From assembly GCA_030685025.1 (NCBI GenBank), contig JAUXWC010000254.1, positions 1-40,114 on the forward strand: a stretch of 40,114 nt of DNA, in the 5' to 3' direction. This document shows positions 1 through 7,571 of this stretch, in pieces. Position numbers and translations under genes: made by a program. The stretch is from Rhodoferax sp. (lineage in GTDB: Bacteria; Pseudomonadota; Gammaproteobacteria; Burkholderiales; Burkholderiaceae_C). The stretch's first letter is position 1; each line of letters begins with the position of its first letter. The notes under the pieces were generated by a model. The model ran no database searches. It was not told the origin of the DNA and worked only from the letters and a program-made list of their open reading frames with translations.

Positions 1-1
1 G

Positions 2-109
2 GGCGAAGTGACGGTGGCGGTGCAGGTGAGCGACGAGTCCGGCGCTCAACCCATCGAATGTGAATTTATCTGGGCCTGGATACCCTCGGCCCCGCGCAAA
101 ACTGAATAA
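2..109 (+). CDS. C-terminal end of a small protein, possibly hotdog-fold (partial)
   Basis: An open frame enters from the left edge and ends in TAA nine bases before the thiolase start; only 35 residues are visible. The visible part alternates beta-like stretches (a GEVTVAVQV strand, then a CEFIWAWIP strand) and ends in a short basic tail. This would suit the last strands of a hotdog-fold thioesterase-like protein such as a DUF4442 member, and the downstream acyl-CoA genes make that plausible, but the fragment is too short to be sure. It probably shares an operon with the thiolase, whose ribosome binding site overlaps its stop codon. Confidence 0.5.
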   Translation, partial: GEVTVAVQVSDESGAQPIECEFIWAWIPSAPRKTE

Positions 110-118
110 GGAGCCCGT

Positions 119-1315
119 ATGAAACAAGTTCAAGAAGCCTACATCGTTGCCGCCACGCGCACCCCCATTGGGCGTTCGCACCGCGGGTTTTTTCGCAACA
201 CGCGCCCGGATGACCTGTTGGTCAAGACACTACAGGCCGCGTTGGCGCAAGTGCCCAGCCTTGATCCGCAATCGATTGAAGACCTGATTTGCGGCTGCGC
301 CATTCCCGAAGGCCAGCAGGGCCTGAACATCGCCCGCATTGGCGCAGTGCTGGCCGGCTTGCCCACCAGTGTCGGTGGCATCACGGTCAACCGCTTCTGC
401 GCCTCCGGTCTGTCCGCAGTGCAAATGGCCGCCGATCGCATCCGCGTCGGCGAGGCTGACGTGATGATCGCCGCTGGCGTCGAGAGCATGAGCATGGTGC
501 CGATGATGGGCAACTCGCCTTCGCTGTCGCCGACCATGTTCGACAAAGACGAGAACATTGGCATTGCCTACGGCATGGGCCTGACCGCCGAGAAGGTGGC
601 CAACCAATGGAAGGTCAGCCGCGAGGCGCAGGATGCGTTTGCGGTGGAGTCGCACCGCCGCGCCTTGGCTGCGCAGGCGGCTGGTCACTTTACGGCCGAG
701 ATCACGCCGATTGAAGTGATCGACCGCTCGCCCAATCTGGCCACCGGCGAGGTCATCGAGACCCGCCGCACCGTGGGCCTGGACGAAGGCGCGCGCGCCG
801 ACACCTCGCTCGAAGGACTGGCCAAACTCAAGACCGTGTTTGCCGCGCGCGGCTCGGTCACGGCGGGCAACAGCTCGCAGACTTCGGACGGCGCGGGTGC
901 GCTGATTCTGGTCAGCGAGAAGGCACTCAAGCAATACGGTCTGACGCCGATGGCGCGTTTTGTGTCCTTCGCCGCCAAGGGCGTGCCGCCGCACATCATG
1001 GGCATCGGCCCGATTGAAGCCATTCCCGCCGCCCTGCGTTACGCCGGACTGAAGCAGGACGACATCGACTGGATCGAGCTGAATGAAGCCTTTGCGGCCC
1101 AGTCGCTGGCAGTGGTGAACAGCCTCGGCCTGGACCCGGCCAAGGTCAACCCGATGGGCGGCGCTATTGCCCTGGGCCACCCGCTGGGCGCCACCGGCGC
1201 AATCCGTTCCGCCACCGCCATCCACGCCTTGCGCCGCAACAACCTGAAGTACGCCATGGTGTCCATGTGCGTAGGCATGGGCCAGGGCGCGGCCGGTATT
1301 TTCGAACGCTGCTAA
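119..1315 (+). CDS. Acetyl-CoA C-acyltransferase (thiolase, FadA-like)
   Basis: A thiolase of 398 residues, the usual length of the family, which cleaves 3-ketoacyl-CoA with CoA to acetyl-CoA and a shortened acyl-CoA in the cytoplasm (or runs in reverse). The nucleophilic cysteine lies in NRFCASGLSAVQ (Cys94). The catalytic histidine is in GGAIALGHPLGATGA (His354) and the second cysteine is in SMCVGMGQGAAG (Cys384). AAGGAG sits just before the ATG and fixes the start. A hydrolase and a thioesterase follow on the same strand with short gaps, so this is probably the main gene of a fatty-acid-type operon. The degradative rather than biosynthetic direction is inferred from context. Confidence 0.95.
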   Translation: MKQVQEAYIVAATRTPIGRSHRGFFRNTRPDDLLVKTLQAALAQVPSLDPQSIEDLICGCAIPEGQQGLNIARIGAVLAGLPTSVGGITVNRFCASGLSAVQMAADRIRVGEADVMIAAGVESMSMVPMMGNSPSLSPTMFDKDENIGIAYGMGLTAEKVANQWKVSREAQDAFAVESHRRALAAQAAGHFTAEITPIEVIDRSPNLATGEVIETRRTVGLDEGARADTSLEGLAKLKTVFAARGSVTAGNSSQTSDGAGALILVSEKALKQYGLTPMARFVSFAAKGVPPHIMGIGPIEAIPAALRYAGLKQDDIDWIELNEAFAAQSLAVVNSLGLDPAKVNPMGGAIALGHPLGATGAIRSATAIHALRRNNLKYAMVSMCVGMGQGAAGIFERC

Positions 1316-1353
1316 GCCGCACGGACGCGCTCCCCGAGCAACAGGAGGCGGAC

Positions 1354-2238
1354 ATGCAGCAGCGGACCATCGCGTCGGGGGATGGCACCAAGCTGGCGGT
1401 GCGGATGTATGAGCCTGACGCACCGGCGCAGGGCAGTGTGGTGATTGCGGCGGCCATGGGGGTCCCTCAGTCCTACTATGCGGCTTTTGCGAGCTGGCTG
1501 GCCACCCAGGGGCTGCGTGTCACCACCTTCGACTACCGGGGCTCGGGCGCATCCCGCCCCAATACACACCATGGCGGATTGCGGGGCTTCAAGGCCGATC
1601 TGTTTGACTGGGCACGCGACTATGAAGCCGTTATTGACCACGCCCACGCGGCCTTGCCGGACCAGCCGCTTTACCTGCTGGGCCACAGCCTGGGCGGCCA
1701 GTTGCCCGGCTTGATTGGCAACCAGCACAAAGTGCGCGGCCTGCTGGGGATCGGCGCGGGCAGCGGCTATTGGCGCCACAACGCACCGCAACTCAAGCGC
1801 ATGGTGCCCTTCTTCTGGTGGGTGGCCGTGCCGCTGGCGACGCGCCTGTGTGGTTACTTTCCGGGGCGCCGGTTGGGCCTGGTGGGTGACTTGCCGCGCG
1901 GCGTGATTCTGCAATGGCGCCGCTGGTGCCTGAATCCCAGCTACAGTGCCGGGGCCGAAGGCAAGGCCGTGCAGCAAGGTTACGCGGCAGCGCGTTTCCC
2001 GGTGCACTCCTTGTACATCACCGATGACGAGATGATGACGATTCAGGGCACCCAGGCGCTGCTCGATCTGTACAGCCAGGCCCCGACTCGGCTGGAACAC
2101 ATCGCGCCGGCCGACGCGTCGGCGCGGCGCATCGGGCACTTCGGTTTCTTTCGCGAACAGTTCAGTCAGACGCTGTGGCCACACGCCTTGGCACGTCTGC
2201 GCAGTTTCGGACCTGCGCCGGACTTGCCGGTCGCCTAG
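1354..2238 (+). CDS. Alpha/beta hydrolase (COG4757-like)
   Basis: A 294-residue alpha/beta-hydrolase-fold protein. The nucleophile elbow is GHSLGGQ (Ser112). A typical early oxyanion-side strand (VVIAAAMGVPQSYY) and a FDYRGSGAS loop precede it. The C-terminal half is rich in Trp and Tyr and contains the HFGFFRE stretch that probably carries the catalytic His. The overall pattern resembles the predicted hydrolases of COG4757. The frame is open further upstream into the thiolase gene, but the ATG at 1354 has AGGAGG six bases before it and is the better start. The substrate is unknown; an ester or thioester is a guess from its place between a thiolase and a thioesterase. Confidence 0.88.
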   Translation: MQQRTIASGDGTKLAVRMYEPDAPAQGSVVIAAAMGVPQSYYAAFASWLATQGLRVTTFDYRGSGASRPNTHHGGLRGFKADLFDWARDYEAVIDHAHAALPDQPLYLLGHSLGGQLPGLIGNQHKVRGLLGIGAGSGYWRHNAPQLKRMVPFFWWVAVPLATRLCGYFPGRRLGLVGDLPRGVILQWRRWCLNPSYSAGAEGKAVQQGYAAARFPVHSLYITDDEMMTIQGTQALLDLYSQAPTRLEHIAPADASARRIGHFGFFREQFSQTLWPHALARLRSFGPAPDLPVA

Positions 2239-2277
2239 ACGACTGGCGCGCGGCCGCGCCTCCGGCACACTCAGATC

Positions 2278-3120
2278 ATGACTCTCCACGCCTTTGACGA
2301 CGCATTGCAACTGACCGCCCAAGGTTCCGGGCAGTACCAAGGCTTGACCAGTCCGGCCTGGTGGAACATGGTGGGACCCTTTGGCGGCGTGACCGCCGCC
2401 GTCGCACTGCAAGCCATCATGCTGCACCCCGAGCGGCTGGGTGACCCGATCAGTTTGACCGTCAACTACGCCAGCGGCCTGGTGCAAGGCGCGTTTGCGG
2501 TGTCGGCACAAGCGGTGCGCACCAACCGCTCAACCCAGCACTGGCTGGTGACGCTGAGCCAGACCGATGCCCAGGGTGCGAGCGCGGTGGTGTTGACGGC
2601 CACGGCCATCACCGCCGTGCGACGAGACACCTGGAGCGCCAATGACCTGCCCATGCCCATCGTCCCGCCACCCGAAGGCTTGGTGCGCACACATCCGCCA
2701 GCAGGCACGGTCGAGTGGCTCAACCGCTACGACATGCGCCTCGTCAGCGGGCCCATTCCGTCGCGCTGGGATGGTGGTGCCGCCAGCCCGGATCCGGCGC
2801 TGGCCAGCCTGAGCCAGTTGTGGGTGCGGGACGACCCCGCGCGCACGCTGGACTTTGCCGCCCTCGCGGCGCTGGCGGACGTGTTCTTTCCGCGCATCTG
2901 GTTGCGTCGCGCCGTCATGGTGCCGGTTGGCACGGTATCCCTGACCGTGTATTTCCATGCCACGGCCGCGCAATTGCGGGAGACCGGCAACGGCTATCTG
3001 CTGGGGCAGGCACGTGGACAGGCTTTTTGCAACGGCTACTTTGACCAGGCCGGGCAGCTGTGGAGCGCAGCCGGCCACCTGCTGGCAACCACGCACCAAT
3101 TGGTTTATTACAAGAAATAG
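2278..3120 (+). CDS. Acyl-CoA thioesterase, TesB-like double hotdog
   Basis: A 280-residue protein whose N-terminal half has the TesB-type motif WWNMVGPFGGVTAAVALQA, followed by strands matching a hotdog domain. The second half repeats the pattern (VTVYFHATAAQL near residues 220-232, then GQARGQAFCNGYFDQAGQLW), as in the double-hotdog thioesterase family. Such enzymes hydrolyse acyl-CoA to free acid and CoA in the cytoplasm. The gene starts 39 bases after the hydrolase and is the last of the rightward run; a repeat element and a leftward gene pair follow. The precise acyl chain cannot be read from sequence. Confidence 0.85.
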   Translation: MTLHAFDDALQLTAQGSGQYQGLTSPAWWNMVGPFGGVTAAVALQAIMLHPERLGDPISLTVNYASGLVQGAFAVSAQAVRTNRSTQHWLVTLSQTDAQGASAVVLTATAITAVRRDTWSANDLPMPIVPPPEGLVRTHPPAGTVEWLNRYDMRLVSGPIPSRWDGGAASPDPALASLSQLWVRDDPARTLDFAALAALADVFFPRIWLRRAVMVPVGTVSLTVYFHATAAQLRETGNGYLLGQARGQAFCNGYFDQAGQLWSAAGHLLATTHQLVYYKK

Positions 3121-3276
3121 GGCTCCGTTGCCATGGCCTGCAGGCTTGACTAAATCATGGCGGGTATATTCCCCGCCCCTTGGGGCGCTCTCCTACAAGC
3201 CGAACGTAAGCCGTCGCGCCGCTTGGTGGTCGACTTTGCGCAGATGTTGGCAAAGCAGGCGATGCAAAACTGACGA

Positions 3277-3340
3277 GTTTTGCTATGAAGTTAGTAGCTG
3301 CCTACGCTTGTCCTGTATGCGCTGGAGCCCGATTTGGCAT
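3277..3340 (+). repeat. Short intergenic repeat, GCTAT...TAGTAGCTGC type (copy 1)
   Basis: After the thioesterase gene the sequence reads TTTTGCTATGAAGTTAGTAG and continues with CTGCCTACGCTT and GCGCTGGAGCC. The same pattern occurs on the minus strand at 37477-37534 and, less completely, at 35081-35128. I recognise it as a short repeat common between genes in Comamonadaceae. The rest of 3121-3347 holds nothing else I can identify. Confidence 0.6.
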
Positions 3341-3347
3341 CAAGATT

Positions 3348-3743
3348 TCACGGCAGGGCAGAGACGGTTGATTCCACGCGGGACAGCAGTTGGCTGATTT
3401 GCGTGCTGATGGTTTGGCGTTCCAAGGGGGCATCGGCTTCCATGTGGCCTTCTTCGTAGCGGGCTTGGTGGGCAAACAGGGTGAATTCATCTGTCCACCA
3501 CAGTTCTTCCACATCGGCTCCAGCATCGCGCAGCAGTACCAGCAAACGATTGATATGGTGGGTGAAGGGGTAGCTCAAACCGAGCGCGCACATCCAGGCC
3601 TTCAGGCATTTTTCGATGGCTTGCTGGGCGTGGAAACCAAAAATTTCATCGGCAAAAACAGCAGAATCGGCCATGCCCTGCAGTGCGGCCAAGTCACGGT
3701 GCGCAATGCGCAGCATGGCCGCGGCTTGCTTAATGTCGGGCAT
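3348..3743 (-). CDS. HEPN domain protein (probable toxin or RNase of an MNT-HEPN pair)
   Basis: A 131-residue all-helical protein with the HEPN pattern of COG2250-like members: FGFHAQQAIEKCLKAWM as the conserved helix, then FTHHINRLLVLL, then LFAHQARYEEGH near residue 100. The last segment supplies an R-x4-H motif, the RNase signature of HEPN proteins. The frame also has an upstream TTG, but the ATG at 3743 is the better start. It overlaps the end of the nucleotidyltransferase gene by 14 bases, so the two are translationally coupled. In known MNT-HEPN pairs the HEPN protein is the toxin and the nucleotidyltransferase neutralises it; that role here is inferred from the arrangement. Confidence 0.82.
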   Translation of the reverse strand: MPDIKQAAAMLRIAHRDLAALQGMADSAVFADEIFGFHAQQAIEKCLKAWMCALGLSYPFTHHINRLLVLLRDAGADVEELWWTDEFTLFAHQARYEEGHMEADAPLERQTISTQISQLLSRVESTVSALP

Positions 3744-4065
3744 GCAGCACTTTGCCTTCGCGGCTGGCGTGGCCGACAACGTGGTTGGGAGAGTCTTTCC
3801 AGTAATCGAACTCTGCTTTGCTGTACAACAGGATGTCTTTGGCGTAGGGAATATCGCGCAGCGCCATGGACAGGCGGGAGTACTCGGCGCGGCGGCTGCG
3901 CTGGGCGGAAAAGGGTTCGGGTTCGACCACCATCAAATCCACATCTGAATCCGGCCTTGCATCGCCCCGCGCGTGGGAGCCAAACAGAATCACAGAATCC
4001 GGCGCAGCCTCGCGCACGATGATTTGCACGATGCGGTCGAGGGTTTCCTGGCTGAGAGTGGACAT
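3730..4065 (-). CDS. Minimal nucleotidyltransferase (MNT) domain protein
   Basis: A 111-residue nucleotidyltransferase of the Pol-beta type. The signature GSHARGDARPDSDVD fits G-S-x10-D-x-D, which supplies the metal-binding aspartates. A possible third acidic residue is in the KDILLYSKAEF strand. The start at 4065 follows an AGGAG about seven bases upstream; an upstream ATG adds 13 residues without a better site. The gene is first in a two-gene leftward unit with the HEPN gene. Proteins of this class can transfer AMP to their HEPN partner. The pair differs in both partners from the pair at 19638-20460, so it is not a recent duplicate. Confidence 0.85.
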   Translation of the reverse strand: MSTLSQETLDRIVQIIVREAAPDSVILFGSHARGDARPDSDVDLMVVEPEPFSAQRSRRAEYSRLSMALRDIPYAKDILLYSKAEFDYWKDSPNHVVGHASREGKVLHARH

Positions 4066-4343
4066 GGGTGGCTCCTGCTTGCTGGCGCCATTATGGCGCG
4101 GCATATTCCATATTCATATCAATCCGACGTGTTGTTGCTCGGCCTTGCGCATCGAAACCCAGTACCGCTTGCGCGGCGCCGGCCTCATTGCCCAGACGGT
4201 GAGCCAGCAACACAACCCCCAGCCCAGGGGGTGAAGACCTGCAATGGGGGGTTTGACCTGTACGCCAATGCCCTGGGGGCAGAGACCACGCCCTAACGCG
4301 AAAGAACACCGCCACTGCGAACGCAGTGACGGTCCATCTTCCT
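4066..4343. other. Intergenic stretch without a recognisable gene
   Basis: Between the MNT gene and the first palindromic repeat no frame has a convincing start, ribosome site and family pattern. Frames on both strands stay open for 60-120 codons, but that is common at this GC content. A small hairpin with ACCCCC and GGGGGT arms lies near 4217-4234. No terminator-like run of T follows it. Confidence 0.5.
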
Positions 4344-4415
4344 CGTCATTGCGAGTGCAGCAATCCATGGCCCCAAAATACGTGGATCGCCACGGCCTGC
4401 GGCCTCGCGATGACG
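4344..4415. repeat. Palindromic dispersed repeat, CGTCATTGCGAG type
   Basis: The element opens with CGTCATTGCGAG and closes with CTCGCGATGACG, its near-perfect reverse complement, about 72 bases end to end. Inside are AGCAATCCATGG and GTGGATCGCC, which also pair in part. This is the layout of REP-like elements of the form GTCATTGCGAG...CAATCC...GGATTG...CTCGCAATGAC. A second, degenerate piece with TTGCAATGACG, GCGCTCGCAACGACG and CGCGATGACG follows at 4459-4505. Related elements lie at 7378-7404 (half) and 28389-28446. Confidence 0.7.
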
Positions 4416-4458
4416 ATACTGGTTCAAGGCCCGTGTACGGTTAAGACCCGGAACTGGA

Positions 4459-4505
4459 GGCTTGCAATGACGCTGCGCTCGCAACGACGCGATGCCGCGA
4501 TGACG
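4459..4505. repeat. Degenerate copy of the CGTCATTGCGAG-type repeat
   Basis: Three overlapping half-motifs (GCTTGCAATGACG, CTCGCAACGACG, CCGCGATGACG) lie directly upstream of the enoyl-CoA hydratase gene. They look like the decayed arm of a second repeat copy. The ribosome site of the following gene (AAAGGA near 4518) lies outside it. Confidence 0.45.
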
Positions 4506-4531
4506 AACACCCAACCCAAAGGATAGAAACC

Positions 4532-5299
4532 ATGAATGAAATACTGAGTGACAACGCCGCGGGCGTGATGACCATCACGCTCAACCGCATTGACAAAAAA
4601 AACGCCATCACCGCCGCCATGTACGGCGCCCTGGCGGATGCGCTGGCGCAGGCCGAAGCGGACACCAGCGTGCGCGCGATTGTGCTGCAGGGGCATGAGA
4701 CGGTGTTCTGCGCTGGCAACGACATCGCTGACTTTCTGGACAATCCACCCGCCACGCCGGAGTCACCAGTGTTTCGGTTTTTGCGCGCCATCAGCACCTG
4801 CGCCAAGCCGCTGCTCGCCGGTGTGTGTGGCCCGGCGGTGGGCATCGGCACCACGCTGCTGTTTCATTGCGACCTGGTCTACGCTGGTGACAACGCCGCC
4901 TTCTCGATGCCCTTTGTCAATCTTGGGTTGTGTCCGGAGGCGGCGTCCAGCATCTTGGCGCCGCAGTTGATGGGCTACCAGCGCGCCGCGGCAGCCTTGC
5001 TGCTGGGCGAGCCCTTCATGGCCGAGGCGGCGCTGGAAATGGGCTTGATCAGCCGCATCGTGCCGCCCGGGGAAGTCAACGCCTTGGCCCAGCAGCAAGC
5101 GCGCAAGTTGGCCAGCAAGCCGCTGAGTGCTTTGGTTGCTACCAAGCGCCTGATGAAGCAGGCACAGGCGAGCGCGATCGCCCAGCGCATTGCCGAGGAA
5201 GGTGTCATCTTCGGCCGCATGTTGAGTGAACCCGCCGCGCGCGAGGCGTTTGGCGCCTTCATGGACAAGCGCAAGCCGGACTTTTCGGGGGCTTGTTGA
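4532..5299 (+). CDS. Enoyl-CoA hydratase/isomerase (crotonase family)
   Basis: A 255-residue crotonase, the normal family length. Substrate-binding and oxyanion-hole segments are visible: FCAGNDIADFLD near residues 60-71 and the GVCGPAVGIGTTLLFHCDLVYA stretch near 100-120. Then comes LGLCPEAASS, with a Glu at the position typical of enoyl-CoA isomerase-like members. It would hydrate or isomerise an unsaturated acyl-CoA during acid breakdown. The ATG has AAAGGA about eight bases upstream. It stands alone between a repeat-filled gap and a convergent ATPase gene, so its regulation is not apparent. Confidence 0.92.
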   Translation: MNEILSDNAAGVMTITLNRIDKKNAITAAMYGALADALAQAEADTSVRAIVLQGHETVFCAGNDIADFLDNPPATPESPVFRFLRAISTCAKPLLAGVCGPAVGIGTTLLFHCDLVYAGDNAAFSMPFVNLGLCPEAASSILAPQLMGYQRAAAALLLGEPFMAEAALEMGLISRIVPPGEVNALAQQQARKLASKPLSALVATKRLMKQAQASAIAQRIAEEGVIFGRMLSEPAAREAFGAFMDKRKPDFSGAC

Positions 5300-5360
5300 G
5301 ATTTTCTCTATCCAAAGGCGCTCCACCGCACGGCTGATCTCGCGCTTGCCCCAATCAGTC

Positions 5361-6572
5361 TCAGCCACCTTCAAACCAGGTTTGCAGGGGCAGGCCGCCC
5401 GCGCCCAGAACCTGGGGCCGACACGCCGGGTAGAGTTTGCAGAAAGCGTCCAGCCCTTTTACGTTGCCCTGGTTGGCGCCGCTCTTGACTTCCAAGGCGA
5501 ACAACTCGCCCCGGTGTCGCACAACGTAGTCCACTTCGTTCGACCCCTCACGCCAGTATTGAATCAGGGGCTGCAGGCTGCTGTGCTCCAGATGACGCGC
5601 CAGCAACTCGGCGCCCACGGCGCTTTCCACCATGCGGCCCCACAGATCGGGCGTGGCACGCAATCGATCAAAGCCGAACCCTTCTGTCGTGGCAATCGCG
5701 CCCATCAAGGCGGTGTTGAAGACCTGTAGCTTGGGGCTGGAGCCGCGCTGGCGCACGGCCTGCCCGGCGAATTTCTGCAAGCCACAAACCATGCCCGCGC
5801 CTTCCAGCAATTGCAGGTAGTGGGCCACGGTGGTCGTGTTGCCTGCATCGCTGAGCTGCCCCAGCATTTTTTGGTAACTCAACTCCTGTCCGCTGTAGCG
5901 GCAGGCCAGGTCAAACACGCGGCGCAACAGGGCGGGTTTTTGCACCGGGCTCATTAACAGCACGTCTTTGCTGATGGTGGTTTCAATCAAGGCGTCGCGC
6001 ACATAGGCGGCCCAACGCGCGGGCTCGCCAATCAAACTGGCCGCGCCTGGGTAGCCACCGTAGTAGATGAACTGATCCAATGTGAAGCCGAAGGCCTCGC
6101 GCATTTCACGGAAGCGCCAATGCCCCAGGCGCGTCATTTCAAATCGCCCCGCCATGCTTTCGGTCAGGCCGCGCGCGATGAGTAGTGGCGCGGAGCCCAG
6201 CACGACAGCGCGCACATCGCGTCCGGCGCGGGTGTCCTCGTCCCAGAGTCGCTTGACTTCCTCGGTCCAGCCGGGCAGCTTTTGTACCTCATCGAGCACC
6301 AGGACGCAGGCACCTGCTTGGGCCGCCATTGAACGCGCTGCTTCCCACTGCGAACTCAGCCAACTGCTGCCGACAAGGCCAGGGTTGTCGGCACTCACGC
6401 TGTGTTGGGCGACCGCCTTGCCGGGCTGCTGCGCCAACACCGACAGGGCTTGGCGCACCAGGGTGGTCTTGCCCACCTGACGCGGGCCCGCCACCACCTG
6501 TAGAAAGCGCCGAGGCTCTTGCAGGCGAGCGCAGAAGCCCATCAAAGTGTCGCGGCGAATTTCGGGATTCAT
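5361..6572 (-). CDS. AAA ATPase with C-terminal DUF4143 domain
   Basis: A 403-residue protein of the AAA_14/DUF4143 family. The Walker A motif is AGPRQVGKTTLV (about residues 28-39) and Walker B is VLVLDEVQK (about 92-100), with a sensor-like VVLGSAPLL after it. The C-terminal DUF4143 part (about 200-400) ends in NEVDYVVRHRGELFALEVKSG, a D...E-x-K pattern as in PD-(D/E)XK nuclease folds. Family members are common accessory genes in bacteria and archaea and their role is poorly known; some are thought to belong to defence or mobile gene sets. The start ATG lies two bases from a strong palindrome at 6575-6596, which suggests control at the start codon. Confidence 0.9.
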   Translation of the reverse strand: MNPEIRRDTLMGFCARLQEPRRFLQVVAGPRQVGKTTLVRQALSVLAQQPGKAVAQHSVSADNPGLVGSSWLSSQWEAARSMAAQAGACVLVLDEVQKLPGWTEEVKRLWDEDTRAGRDVRAVVLGSAPLLIARGLTESMAGRFEMTRLGHWRFREMREAFGFTLDQFIYYGGYPGAASLIGEPARWAAYVRDALIETTISKDVLLMSPVQKPALLRRVFDLACRYSGQELSYQKMLGQLSDAGNTTTVAHYLQLLEGAGMVCGLQKFAGQAVRQRGSSPKLQVFNTALMGAIATTEGFGFDRLRATPDLWGRMVESAVGAELLARHLEHSSLQPLIQYWREGSNEVDYVVRHRGELFALEVKSGANQGNVKGLDAFCKLYPACRPQVLGAGGLPLQTWFEGG

Positions 6573-6574
6573 AA

Positions 6575-6617
6575 ATTACTCAATGTATTGATTAATCTTA
6601 CTAGGTCGATTGAGTAA
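6575..6617. promoter_or_regulatory. Palindromic operator-like site, three ATTGAGTAA-type half sites
   Basis: Directly upstream of the ATPase start an inverted repeat has arms ATTACTCAAT and ATTGATTAAT, separated by GT (9 of 10 positions pair). A third half site, ATTGAGTAA, lies at 6609-6617 and matches the first arm exactly in reverse complement. The tract is much more AT-rich than its surroundings and covers the expected promoter and ribosome-binding zone of the leftward gene. A repressor binding here could block transcription or translation; which protein binds is unknown. Confidence 0.6.
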
Positions 6618-6695
6618 GTTCAAATGAATCACCGCTCTGCAACGCCAAGCGGCGTTGGCCGATCGCTGCTGCGGATGTGTTCGCAGGGCGTATTT

Positions 6696-7025
6696 TCAGG
6701 GCGGCGGGGCGTCGCTTGCGCCGTAATCGGCAAGGGCTTGTGCCTTCTTCTCCAGCTTTCGCGCACGCCGATCTTGGTCGGCGGTGATCATCTCCTCAAG
6801 GGAACGGACGTCTTGCGGCGCCTCTCGCCCAAAGCTCTTGCGATAGCAGTTGGCGATGAACTCGCGTAGGGGTACTTTCCAGGGCTCCTGGCGCGTATTG
6901 GCCAGGCCGCCGAATTGCTTCGGGTTCATGCCAAGCTCCCGCGCCATTTGCACTTCGGCATGGGTCAACTTGAAGCGCTGCCGAGCGTCGAACCATGGTT
7001 GGAGCTTCAGGGGAATCCTCTTCAT
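6696..7025 (-). CDS. Conserved hypothetical protein
   Basis: A 109-residue cytoplasmic protein, basic and helical, opening MKRIPLKLQPWFDARQRFKL. It has a central GMNPKQFGGLANTRQEPWKVPLREFI segment and a charged C-terminal helix (EEMITADQDRRARKLEKKAQ). I recall this pattern as a widespread uncharacterised proteobacterial family; no catalytic motif is visible. There is no clear Shine-Dalgarno sequence before the ATG. It lies upstream of the ATPase on the same strand, but more than 120 bases and the palindromic site separate them, so co-transcription is uncertain. Confidence 0.7.
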   Translation of the reverse strand: MKRIPLKLQPWFDARQRFKLTHAEVQMARELGMNPKQFGGLANTRQEPWKVPLREFIANCYRKSFGREAPQDVRSLEEMITADQDRRARKLEKKAQALADYGASDAPPP

Positions 7026-7091
7026 CTGGGAGGGGTTGAACGATGGACAAAGCGTAAGCTTACCTCGCGCAGAACGACCATTCGCTTCGTG

Positions 7092-7229
7092 TTAACGATT
7101 CAACCGTTTCCGTTGCGTCTCACGTCTTCGACACGACGCAACAACAAGTGTCCCGCCGCGCTCCTTGGCGACCATCAACGCGGTATGACCGAAGGCATCC
7201 ATTGCTGCGCGGTCAGCACCATTCGTCAT
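7092..7229 (-). pseudogene. Ankyrin-repeat relic
   Basis: On the minus strand a short frame of 45 residues contains NGADRAAMDAFGHTALMVAK followed by ERGG. This fits the ankyrin repeat consensus (GADxNAxDxxGxTALMxAxxxG) over one unit. The frame then runs into low-similarity sequence and a stop, and there is no extended frame upstream. It looks like the last repeat of a lost ankyrin protein rather than a gene, although a tiny peptide cannot be excluded. Confidence 0.45.
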
Positions 7230-7571
7230 GGGCGACACGGGTATTGCCCAGCGCGCCCAGGTCGCGCAGAGGTGCGGGTGGGGCGGATGGCAGGGGCGAT
7301 TTCAAAAAGCGCAGCGTATGAGCCCCTGGCGTCTGCACCACTCGCGCCTCGGAGTCCGCGCCAATGCGGTGGGGAACGGATTGCCGCACCGGGCTCGCAA
7401 TGACTGACCCCACGAATGCCGGAGACCGTGAGAAATGGGCGCCTAGAACGACGAGCCCTGCTGGCGAAGTTGTTCTGCGATGTATTTCGAGGTTTGAACG
7501 AGGCAATGTCAACGTCTGCAGACGCGCTGACTGCACCTCTCGTCGAGCCGCCGTCAAATCGACGGCAACAA
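7230..7571. other. Intergenic stretch with a half repeat, no gene seen
   Basis: No frame here has a recognisable protein pattern. At 7378-7404 GGATTGCCGC is followed by GGGCTCGCAATGAC, which is one arm of the REP-like family seen at 4344-4415. Its partner arm is missing. The stretch separates the ankyrin relic from the 3' end of a long leftward signalling gene. Confidence 0.45.

Noticed and set aside
230-1423. A 397-codon open frame opposite the thiolase gene
   Set aside because: It mirrors the thiolase in the complementary frame, has a low-complexity His/Ala/Gly-rich composition and no family pattern; typical of high-GC coding DNA.
4217-4234. ACCCCC/GGGGGT hairpin as a terminator for the neighbouring genes
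   Set aside because: No T run follows on either strand and no gene ends close to it.
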